Part shown: positions 21,001 through 31,440 of the stretch, in pieces
Numbering within the stretch: the stretch's first letter is position 1
How the letters are laid out: each line of letters starts with the position of its first letter
Assembly: GCA_905178155.1 (NCBI GenBank)
Contig: CAJINV010000001.1
Span: 858,637 to 922,636 of the forward strand
DNA length: 64,000 bases
From: Amoebophrya sp. A120
Lineage: Eukaryota > Sar > Dinophyceae > Syndiniales > Amoebophryaceae
Reading direction: 5' to 3'
Made by a program: the position numbers and the translations under genes
The notes under the pieces: model-generated
Told to the model about the DNA's origin: nothing
Databases searched by the model: none
What the model saw: the letters and a program-made list of their open reading frames with translations, nothing else

Positions 21001-23139
21001 GTACGTCTGCGCTGGCACCGTTGGCATAATTTCGACGTACATCACGCTCATGGGCCTCCGACAACTTTTCCCTTTCGCCATCGAATGTTCTTGATGATCC
21101 CATACTCCCTCTGTCCGTAGCCCCATGACTATTTCCGTCGCAACGAATCGGCTGCAGACCTTCGCGCAGGCTGATGTGCGGCGCGCCCTCGTCGTCCCAC
21201 TGCTCGTGCAGCGCAAAGACGTCCTTGACAAACCCAATGGCCTGGGCGAAGGGGAGCACGGGTACCGCGTCCAAGCATGCCGCCTGCTCCAGCTTCTTGG
21301 TCACGAACTTTTCCGCGAAGGGGAGGGATTGTTCTGTTGGTGCAGCTGGTGGTGCCGGGAGGCCAGAACTAGTGGAGCCTTTGCTTCTATCCGGCGAACT
21401 TCCATGGGGCGAAGAAGCGGCTCCGCCGGCACCTCCCCCGCCGGGGCCGTACACGAGTCCCTCGGCTTCGCGCAGCATCAGAGCGAGCTTTGACTCGGTG
21501 TCGAAGCAGATCTGGTCCAGCGCGGCGTGGAGCAGCTCCAGTTGGATATGAAAGTACACAACTCCCCCTCCCCCTCATTTGTCATGCTTAACAGACTGCG
21601 CTACTGAGCCCGGGGGGGTGCGGGGTCCGAGGGGTGCACAAAGCACAGCCCGGAACACCCGAACATGCCCCGCGACTGGCACAGGACCAGCAACGCAACT
21701 ATTATCGTCGATCTCAGTTGTCATGCAAAATTTCAAATCCACCCTTTGCCTGTTAGTACTGTTTGCATGACAGATTCCGGAATACGAAAAAGCCCGCCAA
21801 ACCCCTAGGAATTTGCCATGCAAAAGTTGCATCTTTGCCAGCGCTCGTGTTGCTGTTCATGCAACACAAATGAGCGGGAGGGGGAGTTGTGCACTGTCAT
21901 ATTGGAAACTGTGGGTGCATTCGAAGACCGAGGTCGGCAGGAGGTGCAGATCCCGGTGGAGCCGCAACGTCGCGCGCACGTGGAAAGGATCGAAGTGGTT
22001 GGTACCCTGATGAAAAAGTAGAGTGGTGCACTCACTTCTTTGTTGGTCTTGTTCCTACTGGTGCCCGCCCTACTTCGTATAAATACGCATGTTGACCACG
22101 ACGACAACATCTTCAGTAAACAACGACGAAAGAGGTCGGTCTTTCTCCTTAGTACCAAGCGAATTAAATGATGAAGCATGACAAAAGTGATATTTATTCT
22201 AGTACTTACAATGTTCGCCGCTTGGCCGCCGCCTCCTCCAGAGTCTCCCGCGTCCTCCTCCTCTTCCTCCTCCCCGCGCTTCCTGGCCCGCTCCCGGTGC
22301 TCCCGACTGGAAATCGTTCGCCAGTCCGGCGGTTCGTAGAACATGACCCCCAGGAACGCCTTGTTTTTCACGATGTGGAGGGCCGGCGGGTTCAGGATGC
22401 TGTACTGTTTTGTCTTCGCCAAGTGGATCCAGTTCCCCGCCCGCGGGTCCAGCGCGTCGAAGAGGCACATGCCCTGCCGCGCGCACCCCGCGACCAGCTC
22501 GGAAAGGATCAGCTTGTGCAGGAAGTTGCGGTTTAGCTGGAGCTTTTTCCGCAAAACCATTTTGTCCAGGCCGTACGTGTCGGGACTGCTGCTTTTTAAT
22601 AACCGCGCCACCTTCCTCACGTACTTTTCCTCCAACTCGAACTTCCCGCCCACGCGCAAGCAAATCACCAAAACCGCGCGCATATCCCGCTCACGGTGGG
22701 TGTGGGACCGCACGCCGGCGGTGAGGGCCGCGATCTGGCGAGCCCGCCCAGAGAGTGTGCGCAGCAGGCTGGGAGTGGAGGCAGTAGAGTCTCTCGTGGA
22801 GGAGAGTTTCCGAGCGTGGGCCGCTTCGTCGAAAGAGCTGCTGGTTGAATTGCTTGAGGAAGTGCTGCTCGTAGCTTCATCTTCGCTGCTACGAGGAATG
22901 TCCTCCTCGTCCTCCTCACTGTCGTTTTGTACAGCATCGTCGTTTCTATCTTGTCCGGTGCCGCGGGATGCTTGGTTGTTCCTTGTTCGCTTTCCGCCGG
23001 GAAAAATCGCACGGGCGCCCGAGCTGGAACTCGCATCGTCGACGCTCTCCGGAAACGGGATTCGCTCAGCGCTGTAGTTTCGGGATTTAGTCTCCCTATT
23101 CGCGAAAGAGCCGGCGCTGTTGCGCAAAAAGTCCATCAT
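15031..23139 (-). CDS. Anoctamin (TMEM16)-like membrane protein
   Basis: Nine exons (23139-22210, 22006-21902, 21541-20176, 19890-19850, 19532-18879, 18728-18689, 18421-17774, 17444-16918, 16626-15031) total 5907 nt, 1968 residues. One intron is GT-AG (22209-22007); seven are introners. Family signatures in order: IWATFYTVKQKRKVRFVDYN near 1050 (anoctamin LWA..FLEFWKR...AY.W), LTKLEGHILRDQYNVSLALK near 1350 (LT.LE..RT...YE....LK), TEYLEILVNLCFLTFLFPVV near 1525 (YLE..IQFG..TLF..VFPL) and VMIPAEPEELEVRRDLDRAK near 1650 (IPDKP..I...LAR.E). Anoctamins are dimeric lipid scramblases or ion channels of plasma or ER membrane. The protein is about twice the usual length because of long Ser/acidic insertions (residues 15-100, 360-780) and a basic tail. 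Calcium-site residues were not assigned. Confidence 0.82.
16632..16917. mobile_element. Introner, family 2 (anoctamin)
   Basis: TIR core aaaaacgtccccacc...cagagttg / complement near 16880-16905. Direct repeats cagag (16627-16631) and cagcg (16918-16922), one mismatch. Excision joins TLSL to PSFFFTV in frame. Confidence 0.85.
17450..17773. mobile_element. Introner, family 4 (anoctamin)
   Basis: TIR tattacaatgaaaaatgcccc / ggggcttttttcactttgata. Direct repeat TCCGC (17445-17449, 17774-17778). Excision joins LTER to NLEAQGG in frame. Confidence 0.9.
18427..18688. mobile_element. Introner, family 1 (anoctamin)
   Basis: Family-1 TIRs; direct repeat CGAGG (18422-18426, 18689-18693). Excision joins FLSL to VLPIWATF in frame and completes an anoctamin signature. 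Confidence 0.93.
18734..18878. mobile_element. Introner, family 7 (anoctamin), shortest
   Basis: 145 bp, TIRs of about 45 bp (tatcctgtgcaaaagtatcg / cgatagttttgcactggata and further), so most of the element is stem. Direct repeat CTCCA (18729-18733, 18879-18883). Excision joins MWSLE to EQAYAS in frame. Confidence 0.92.
19538..19849. mobile_element. Introner, family 4 (anoctamin)
   Basis: TIR tattacagtgaaaaatgccc / gggcattcttcattgtaata. Direct repeat CAGGC (19533-19537, 19850-19854). Excision joins TIGL to RRTFGDF in frame. Confidence 0.92.
19896..20175. mobile_element. Introner, family 2 (anoctamin)
   Basis: TIR tatcctgagtaaaaacgtac / gtacgtttttactcaggata. Direct repeat TGGTC (19891-19895, 20176-20180). 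Leaves a 41-nt exon between it and the next element. Best reference copy of family 2. Confidence 0.95.
21547..21901. mobile_element. Introner, family 6 (anoctamin), longest intact
   Basis: 355 bp; TIR tatgaaagtacacaactccc / gggagttgtgcactgtcata. Direct repeat TTGGA (21542-21546, 21902-21906). Excision joins THSFQ to LELLHAA in frame. Confidence 0.92.
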
Positions 23140-23674
23140 CTGCTGGAGTGAAGAGATGAAACACCCATAGATATAGATGTATTTTAGAACTGAGGCGTGA
23201 AGAAAAAAATCACTTAAAGTAGCGGTTCATTTTTTCAACCTCTGTGCAGATTGAGATTCCTTGTCAAAATAACTACTCAAGCAATACCGCCTCCTGTTCA
23301 ATTTTTCACTCGGCACGATCAAAACAAGGCTCTCTCGCTTGTCCCCTCTCCATACTCTCTTTCAAGTTTGCGCAGCCTCAGTCCGTCGTCCCTCATCATG
23401 AGAGAGAAGAAAAAAAGAAAAACGAGGAAGCGGTTGCCTTTCGCTTTCTGGAGAAGAAAGCGAACTCAAGATCAAAAAACAAAGAGAGCTGAAGGTGATG
23501 AAGCATGCTGATGCACCGCACCAGGTCCAGCGATTTGCAATCACTCGAGTTATCGAAAAATGGAACTAGATATATGTCGTTTTATTTCAGAGGTTCGATA
23601 GCCGCTTGATGAGGTACAAAATGTCCTATGGCATTAATCTGGTCATCTCAACTCATGTCGCTAACAAGTCAACT
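23140..23674. other. Intergenic, nothing recognised
   Basis: Divergence-free gap between two minus-strand genes. Only short purine-rich plus-strand ORFs; no recognisable gene, RNA or repeat. Confidence 0.5.
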
Positions 23675-24970
23675 TTAATTCCCAAACGAGATGCAGAAGT
23701 CCTCTGCACCATCTTCCGCTGGATCATCTTCCAAAATGCTTCCAGTTTCTCGAATTCGGTGCAAGAGCTCCCCTGTCGCAGCATCTGGGTCGTATTCGAC
23801 CTTCGCAGCGGAGCCGTCTCTCCGGCCGATGACCGTCACGAAACGCAAGTCCCGCTCTCCTCGAGCGGCCGAAACGTAGGTGTGGCAGAAGTGGGAGTCG
23901 CCGTATTTCGTATTTCCTTTGGCTTTTGAAACAGTAGACCTCAAATGGGAATGGCTCTTATTCGACATCGGACTTATTTCCGTCCTACTTGTCTCTACTT
24001 CCACCCCGAAGAGCCGGTCCAGGAACTGCACCCGCTGAGCCGCGGCAAAACTGACAGACACGAAAACCGCTTGCGATCCTGGGTGAAGCAGAGATAGGCA
24101 CTGATCGAGCATCTGCTCTCGGTCACCGTCGTTGTCCAGCGCGTCTAAGGTGCCCTTGTCGAGGACGGTCGTCATTATAGCAGGAAAATTATCGCCATTC
24201 GAAGTTCTTTTCGACGAGTTCAGGAAGGCATCACGCATCACCCTCGCGTCGCCCAGATGCGGCTCGACGACTACCCAATTGTCAGATCCAGCTTGATGTT
24301 GTTCCTTGATCCTCGGCGGCAGGTAGTACACAGTTTTATCATATTTTCGTGAAGATGTCACTGCCTTTATTTCGTCTGAATCGTCGAGGGACATGGCGCT
24401 TCGTTCCCGCACAACTGTCTGTCGCAAATTTTCCCGTTCGTTCCCCGCCGTCTCTTCCTCAAGTTTCGCTTTTATCGTGTCGTATATGACCGGTGAGACG
24501 TCGACTAAATGAACCTCCGCGAAGCCGCTCGCCAAGGGGACTCTTCGTGCCAGTTCCAAGCCGAGCGTGCTGCTCCCGCATCCCACGTCGATGACGCAGT
24601 GGGTGGGAGGACGGGTGGGCGGCGCCGAGTCTTCTGGTCTTGCACTATGAACCGTCGTGACAATTGAACTTCTTCCCTGTATTTCTGTGGCGGTTCCACC
24701 CGTCTCCTGAGTCGGTGCAACATCCACATAACAGTAGTACTTCTGCACTACCTCGAGAACTTTGTCGCACGTCAAGTGCCACTCGAAGTCGGTCCTCTTG
24801 TGCGCCGCGCTGAGGTACTGCTCGTCCCAATGCCCTGCGTAGCAGGCAGCGGACCGGGACAAAGAGTTCTCGAGGGTAGTTTTCCTCGTCCCATCCACGT
24901 CGTTCGACGACCGCGCTGCGTCAAGATCAGCGTCGGCCGCTGGTGATTCTAAGCCATGAGGTATAGGCAT
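23675..24970 (-). CDS. METTL13/EEF1AKNMT-type SAM methyltransferase
   Basis: Single-exon 431-residue protein from ATG 24970. A class I methyltransferase fold is shown by YAGHWDEQYL...FEWH near residues 43-63 (the family's YWD.RY..... F.W start), VIDVGCGSSTLGLEL near 131-146 (motif I, SAM binding), VHLVDVSP near 157 (motif II acid), and VLDKGTLDAL near 270 (the D-K-G-T-L-D-A motif shared by METTL13, METTL12 and ECE2-type lysine methyltransferases). In known members the substrate is a lysine or N-terminus of eEF1A, or citrate synthase; which applies here cannot be told. Low-complexity insertions separate the strands. No introner. Confidence 0.85.
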   Translation of the reverse strand: MPIPHGLESPAADADLDAARSSNDVDGTRKTTLENSLSRSAACYAGHWDEQYLSAAHKRTDFEWHLTCDKVLEVVQKYYCYVDVAPTQETGGTATEIQGRSSIVTTVHSARPEDSAPPTRPPTHCVIDVGCGSSTLGLELARRVPLASGFAEVHLVDVSPVIYDTIKAKLEEETAGNERENLRQTVVRERSAMSLDDSDEIKAVTSSRKYDKTVYYLPPRIKEQHQAGSDNWVVVEPHLGDARVMRDAFLNSSKRTSNGDNFPAIMTTVLDKGTLDALDNDGDREQMLDQCLSLLHPGSQAVFVSVSFAAAQRVQFLDRLFGVEVETSRTEISPMSNKSHSHLRSTVSKAKGNTKYGDSHFCHTYVSAARGERDLRFVTVIGRRDGSAAKVEYDPDAATGELLHRIRETGSILEDDPAEDGAEDFCISFGN

Positions 24971-25953
24971 TTTTGATGTTGGGTGACGATTTTTTCAATT
25001 TCAAAGTTGTCTTGTTCTGCTATTTGACTTCGCTAAATCATTTATGTATATGCGTTTCTGCTATCCTCTGTCTCTCCCGCCTCTGCTGGTCATCGAATGA
25101 GAAAGGATACATCTGACTTTCTTCACCTAAACAAAGCGGACCCGGACGCGGTCCAATAAACGCGGTGGGCACGACGCTCACATTGATGCGTGTCATCGAC
25201 GTTTGTCCTTTGTGGTAGCCCACAACATTCATTGGTTTTTGTATTCTTTGAAGATGAGGATCAACGTTCAATTTGCTGCTTGGCAAGTAGCGCAATTATC
25301 TCATTTTGATTTATTTAGTTTTACAGTGAGGCCTAAACCTAATGCGACGTAGTAGAGTGCAGTCATTTTTGGAACTAAGGTACAGGTAGGACGATCGTTT
25401 AGTTTTCCGGTAGAGTACAACAGACGAGAGAAGACGAAAAGTTGAATTTACAATTTACAAACTGATTTTGTTTTTTACAAGATTTCGTGACTTTTGATAC
25501 AGAGACGAACGGAGCGAAAATTACAAATTGTGAGCAAGAATAGAGATGCTGAAACTTTTGTACAACAAGGTCAGGACTTTACCAGTAAGATACGAATAAC
25601 ATAGATACACTGTGCTTTCAGACATTTTTAACAAGTAGTAAGCTGAAGTAGTGTGGTAGAGTTTTTTTCCCTGCATCTGTACATGTACATGAGGATGAGG
25701 TGGGTCAACAACAATAAACCGGGATGCAGAATTTCAATTTCTTAGGGCTAAAAGCTAATCCTACCGTGCCCGTGGGAACCCTTAATCATGAATTACACAC
25801 AGTCAGCAAGCTGCTCGGCAAGATAGCCGTCAGGAACTCGGACGATAATCACAAACATGATCAATAATTATTTTTCGTTAATCCATCGGCTCGGCGATCG
25901 CGATTAGTTAATACCAGTGGTTTGTTGTGGTAGTAGACGAATTATTCGCCCAT
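24971..25953. other. Intergenic, nothing firm
   Basis: A minus-strand ORF at 25038-25295 (85 codons) has no recognisable domain. The rest is AT-rich with no structure I can name; it holds the 3' flank of the KH gene. Confidence 0.45.
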
Positions 25954-28900
25954 CTACACTTGGTGGTAGTTACAGTTGTCATTGTCTCCGTACCCAACTT
26001 CTTGGTCCCCCTCCGCCCAGCAGACGTTGTGATATGCTTCGCCTAGCTGACTTCCATCTCGCGGACCATTGCAGCTGCCTCCGGGCGGCCCGCCAATATT
26101 AATCTGGTGGTTTGTGCCGCCGCTGGCAGTGTGCATGTACACGGAAGGATAAGGATTTGGATTCTTCCCCCCGTTGTAGTTGTTCATTCCGTTGCCCCCG
26201 TGCTGGTGACAAGATGAACCAAAAGCACGACCAGATGCAGCTGTTGTATTAAAACTGCTGTTGTTTCCACCAGCAGATACGGCTGAATTCGCATTCGTAG
26301 TGACCGCCAGCACGAAGGACACGGAGTCCACAAGCGGCTTCAGCGCGGCTAACCGGTCGTGCAGATCCGCAATTTGTGGGTTCAGCGGGTGGTCCTTCCA
26401 CTGCACAGTCACTCGGTGCGTGTTCCTCGTGTAGGTGTTGAAGTCCTGGTAGACGAGGGTGAGCAGTTTCGTGGTCAGCGCTTTCACACGAACGTAGTTG
26501 TCGCTCCCATGGCAGGAGATGAAAAGCTGCAGGGGCTGTTTGGAAACGTTTGAGACTTTATTTCATGCCGAAGCAGGGGTGCGAAGAAGAATAGATGAAG
26601 ATGCAGACTCATTCATTTTCACTCATGAATTATGAAAATGAATCGCATCGGGATTTATTTCTACATGATATAGAACATCACAGAAAGGAATCCAACTATC
26701 CCATCTACAATACTACCTGTTCCGGCGCTCCCCCCACCCGCTGCGCGTCCTCATTGGTCGAACTGCCCTTGAGCCGCAATTTCGCCCCTGGCACCAGGGA
26801 CGATATGGGAGTGTCAGGATCGAAATCGACAAAATCGCAAAACTTGTATATGCATAGAATGTAGGGCACATAAGGCCTGTGTTGGGAAGAAGGCAAATGA
26901 GACCGATTGCAAGCCTGTTTATTAATAGGGGAAGAAGACGCGTTGCCAGAGCAGCATGACAGGAGCAGTCTAAGTACTTTGCCCAAACAGCATGACAGAC
27001 TGGATTTATCAGCCCCCAAAATTTGTCATGCGCCACTTGAAAACTGGGGGTCCAACTGGTATCGATTTCATGCATCGCAAATTTTTCGCTTTTGTTGATT
27101 TCGATCCTGACGCATCCATAGACGAGATCAGCTTCATGTTGTGCCCCCGGGGCCCGATCAGCCGTTTCGCGGCGCCGAACGGGTGGCGCGCGGGGATGCC
27201 GATCTTCACCGTGGCCAAAAACTTCTTGGACACCACGATCTCGCGAATCACCGCCCCGGTGCTCAGGTCGCGCTGCAGGAACAGCGCGCGCTCGTTGCCC
27301 AGCCCCGGCTTCTGAAACACTTTTGGGTGGTCCATCGACAGCTGTTGCTGCTGTTGCTGCTCGGAATTGCTCTTGTTCTCGTTTAATTGTTCCTGGTTGA
27401 CAATAATATTACAACCACTCTCGGCCCCAACTACAGCAGCAGTTGTATTGGAGTGCATCGCGGAGGACGCAGTGGTCTCTGAAGAACCGCTACGGCTCGT
27501 GCTCGGCGAAATGATCGCAGGCTGCACGGGGGCGAAGCCGGAAACGAAGTCGTGTATTGAGAGGAAAGATCCCCCCTCCCCATATTGAAAAGGTATGTCT
27601 CCGGAAATTTGTGTTGCTGATTTGAGGTCACAAATCACATCTGTCTTGCAAGAAGACAAGGGCAAAAGCTTCCGCCATATTATCGAGGCGTTTTGTCATG
27701 CCGTTGGGCCTAAAGGGAGGCCGTTTGCCATGCTGAGCAACTAGACCCATACGCCCCCAGCTAGCCGGCGGATCTGGCCGCCATGCCTTTCTGCAACACA
27801 AATTTGTGTACCCAAATCCAGCATCAGAAATTTCGTTTTGATATGGGGAGGGGGGATTTTTCCTTTTGATATCGTGCTGCTGTTGCTCCTCCTGCGATTT
27901 CAGGTTTTGATGATTGCCCGCACACATCATTCCTGTCGCAGTCTGCGTCCGCTCCTGCTGCTCAAAGTAGTCGACCGGAATTTGTGGCTATGGTGTGAAT
28001 CACCTCCCCACGCATCACCTCCCCACCTCCCTACCTCCCCACCCTGAGGAGGTGCCTCCCCACGTGTGGGGAGGTGCCTCCCCAGTAGTGGGGAGGTGGG
28101 GAGGTACTTCCCCACCTCCCCATCTCCCTGCCGTCCAACACTTCCCCACCGCGTTGCGCTTCCCCGCGATGGTCGACCAGAACGTGCCTACGTCTGGATG
28201 CTTGTTGCTTGGCTTCGTTCTGTGCTATCGATCTACCTCGCGGCCATGAAGCCAGCAGCTATCTGCCACAACGCACGTGAGCCCTCATCCTGCATGACAG
28301 ATGCGCCTATGTACGCGGCCACCAGATGTCGGCCGGTGGCCCTAACGTGGCGAGCATGGAACGACCCACGGGGCACGCAAACCAATGCCGCAAGGAGTCA
28401 AGGCAGGGAGGCACGCCGGGGGCCAAGAGCGCACAACATTCAGAAGGGCCAGGGAGAAGGGGAAGGCAAAAGGGTGACGCGCAAGGGCGGAGAAGGGAAA
28501 GAGCACACGAGGAGGAGACAATCGTCGGAGCCAGCCGGCGCGACGGCGCCATCGCGCCAGCTGGCCTCGACGAGCCTAAACCCCGAGCCCTAAACCATAG
28601 ACCCGAAACAACCAAGGCCGCAGCCGGCTCTGCTTCTGCATCACCTCCGGCCGTTGCGGTGGTGATGCGGTCGCGTCACGAGGTGATGCGGGGGAGGTGG
28701 GTAGGTGATACGGGTGGGGGGGTGATGCGTGGGGAGGTGATTCAAAGGGGTGGGGAGGTGATTCACACTCCTACCGGAATTTGTTCTTTGCTCGTGGTAG
28801 GCGAAATGATCGCAGGCTGCACGGGGGCGCAGCCGGAAATGAAGTCGTGCTGCTGTTGCTCATCCTGCGATTTCAGGTTGTGATGATTGCCCGCACACAT

Positions 28901-30526
28901 CATTCCTGTCGCAGTCTGCGCCCGCTTCTGCTGCTCAAAGTAGTCGACCGGAATTTGTGGCTATGGTGTGAATCACCTCCCCACGCATCACCTCCCCACC
29001 TCCCTACCTCCCCACCCTGAGGAGGTGCCTCCCCACGTGTGGGGAGGTGCCTCCCCAGTAGTGGGGAGGTGGGGAGGTACTTCCCCACCTCCCTGCCGTC
29101 CAACACTTCCCCACCGCGTTGCGCTTCCCCGCGATGGTCGACCAGAACGTGCCTACGTCTGGATGCTTGTTGCTTGGCTTCGTTCTGTGCTATCGATCTA
29201 CCTCGCGGCCATGAAGCCAGCAGCTATCTGCCACAACGCACGTGAGCCCTCATCCTGCATGACAGATGCGCCTATGTACGCGGCCACCAGATGTCGGCCG
29301 GTGGCCCTAACGTGGCGAGCATGGAACGACCCACGGGGCACGCAAACCAATGCCGCAGGGAGTCAAGGCAGGGAGGCACGCCGGGGGCCAAGAGCGCACA
29401 ACATTCAGAAGGGCCAGGGAGAAGGGGAAGGCAAAAGGGTGACGCGCAAGGGCGGAGAAGGGAAAGAGCACACGAGGAGGAGACGCGGGGTGATGCGGTC
29501 GCGTCACGAGGTGATGCGGGGGAGGTGGGTAGGTGATACGGGTGGGGGGGTGATGCGTGGGGAGGTGATTCAAAGGGGTGGGGAGGTGATTCACACTCCT
29601 ACCGGAATTTGTTCTTTGCTCGTGCTCGGCGAAATGATCGCAGGCTGCACGGGGGCGAAGCCGGAAATGAAATCGTGCTCCTGTAGGTGCTTCTCCTGCG
29701 ATTTCAGGTTTTGATGATTGTCCGCAAAAATCATTCCTGTCGCGGTCTGCGTCCGCTCCTGCTGCCCAAAGTAGTCGCCCGGAATTTGGTCTTCGCTCGC
29801 AGATGAAAATGAGGAAAAGTGGTGGTAGATGTTGTTTCCACTGGTCGAGGTCGGGTTCAAAATCGACGTCCCGGTTTCTCGTCCAGCCACTTGTTGCCAC
29901 TCCGGCAACATCGACGGAGAAATTTCGATTTCAACGTCAGACAGTCGCCGCACCGCATGATTTGGGATCGAGTCTGGAAGTGGATCACGGTGAGAAGCTG
30001 CTTCATCATGGTAATCCTGAACATGATCATCTACACTTCGTCCTGGATTGTTGAAATGAATCTCGGCCCTCACCACAGACGACGAACCGATTTTATGCTG
30101 GTGTCCACAAGCCGAAGCCATTCCTCCACCCCGTGTACTAGTTGCGCTGTGCGCCAATCCGGTGCGAGACTGATACGAGTTTCGACGGGTCGGCTGGTGA
30201 TTAGTACACGACGGTCTCCCGGAAGGACTGTAGAAGGAGTCCTGTTCGAATGTGCCACTGGTGCTGTTGTGCTTGGTAGCGTGCGGCTGGTGGAAGGACG
30301 TTCGTGTCTGGCCGATTGTCTGCGGATAATTTGCAAAATGAGAATTCTTCATCCGGCTGTGGTTGTGCGAGTTGTTGTACGCAACGGGCGGGTCGTGGTC
30401 CTGCGGCTTAGACGTACAACAGACCTCCTTGGGCCCCATCGCACTATTGGCAGCAGGTGGAATGTTGCCACTAGCACGACGACCACGGGCGTGGTGATTA
30501 TGTTTGTAGTTGTACTGGTACACCAT
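25954..30526 (-). CDS. KH-domain RNA-binding protein with triplicated exon
   Basis: Six exons under the direct-repeat rule: 30526-29601, 28946-28773, 27973-27872, 27549-27121, 26798-26717, 26535-25954 (2295 nt, 764 residues). The last intron is GT-AG. Domains: a His/Asn/Gln-rich N-terminal half; three tandem repeats of about 58 residues (QIP.DYF.QQ...GM...NH.NLKSQ...HDF.SG.APVQPAIISP.TS) near 250-425; then an extended KH domain from FLATVKIGIPA through the GxxG-like IGPRGHNMKLI to GAKLRLKG and PLQLFISC near 480-600, like KHDC4/SF1-type proteins; and a Gly/Asn-rich tail. A role in RNA binding or splicing is inferred from the family. Two GGGGAGGT elements separate the repeats and two introners interrupt the third repeat and the KH domain. 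If the GG elements splice at their GT and AG, the protein gains eight residues and stays in frame. Confidence 0.8.
26804..27120. mobile_element. Introner, family 5 (inside KH domain)
   Basis: TIR gtgtcaggatcgaaatcgac / gatttcgatcctgacgc. Direct repeat GACGA (26799-26803, 27121-27125). Excision joins HNMKLIS to SLVPGAKLRLKG, restoring a continuous KH domain. Confidence 0.92.
27555..27871. mobile_element. Introner, family 4-related (KH gene)
   Basis: TIR tattgagaggaaagatcccc / ggggatttttccttttgata, then ctccccatat. Direct repeat TCGTG (27550-27554, 27872-27876). Sits in repeat 3 only, so it arrived after the exon triplication. Excision joins QQQHD to FVSGF in frame. Confidence 0.92.
27986..28772. 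mobile_element. GGGGAGGT element, copy 1 (787 bp)
   Basis: TIR gtgtgaatcacctcccc / ggggaggtgattcacac a few bases inside a 12-bp direct repeat accggaatttgt (27974-27985, 28773-28784). Left third is a set of hairpins made of ctcccc and ggggag. On the coding strand it starts GTAGGAGTG and ends CCATAG, so it can also act as a GT-AG intron; both ways keep the frame. Confidence 0.88.
28959..29600. mobile_element. GGGGAGGT element, copy 2 (642 bp)
   Basis: Same termini and same 12-bp flanking repeat (28947-28958, 29601-29612) as copy 1, in the equivalent codon of the duplicated exon. Lacks the 137-bp internal block of copy 1. Confidence 0.88.
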
Positions 30527-31440
30527 TTTTATTTCTGTTAATTGCTCTTACGTAGAACTAGAAACATCCAAACACAGCTTGGACCTGAAAGAATACGATA
30601 GTACAGGACGAAGAGGAGACTCCTGCGACCAACAAAACCACACACAACTCTAGAACTGCTTCATGGTCCTGATCGAGGAATGATCAAAATCGTGAGAGAG
30701 CGGCTCTTTCAAAGTGTAGTCTAACTCTTTTATCCATGATACCATTCACGAAAAATCCGATCACGATGAGAGCAAGGACTTGAGCATGTTTCTTTCGAAA
30801 AGCCGTATCCAACATACTTTCTCATGAACTAACGTCGGACGACGATGGTCGATGTTGTACTATGTTGATGTGCGATACGATGACGATCAGTGTGACGACC
30901 TTCGATGAGATCATTTTTACGATTACGACAGCTATTCGATGCTGCAAATTAGTTAGTACTAGTTTGTTAAAGCGCCATACTTTACCAACTGGAGGCTGAC
31001 GGGAGGACTCAAGGCCGTTCAGTCACGTGCAAGAAGTGAACAGAAAGCTCCGTCAAGCCGGCGAGCAAACGCACGCGGAACGGGACTGTACTAACAAACT
31101 GCGGGTGCAAGTCGTCCTTTCGCGTTATTTTTCGTGCACACTTCATACCATAAAAGGTTGAAATTGCGCTGGCGGCGCAGTAAGTACATCATGCAAGGAA
31201 GCCATGGACTTGGACAGATCATCATGCGTAACACTTCATGTTCATCACATCACAATTACGTGCTTCATAATCAAAAGACCAATCGCGTCCACCGACTCTG
31301 GATTAAATAAAATTAAATTCCGAGGCGAACATAGAAAAAGGAAAACGAAAAGGGCCGCGACACAGATCCACATATGGGCCTGTGTATGAAAGTCTTTTAC
31401 TCTTCCTGCACTTATTCTCAAAAAAGTATGTTCTAAAATG
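30527..31440. other. Intergenic, nothing recognised
   Basis: AT-rich, only short ORFs. Would contain the KH-gene promoter and the 3' flank of the AlkB-like gene. No repeat or RNA gene seen. Confidence 0.5.

Larger units (their letters stand above)
27872..29700. repeat. Tandem duplication of exon plus element
   Basis: Two head-to-tail units (about 27872-28844 and 28845-29690) each hold the exon for one 58-residue repeat and one GGGGAGGT element; sequence identity is near complete apart from two indels. Unit 1 has about 137 bp extra around 28519-28660 inside its element. A third, element-free copy of the peptide repeat lies just upstream in exon 1. Confidence 0.9.

Noticed and set aside
28570-28600. 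Telomere-like ccctaaacc motif (also near 14389)
   Set aside because: Only one or two degenerate units at each place.
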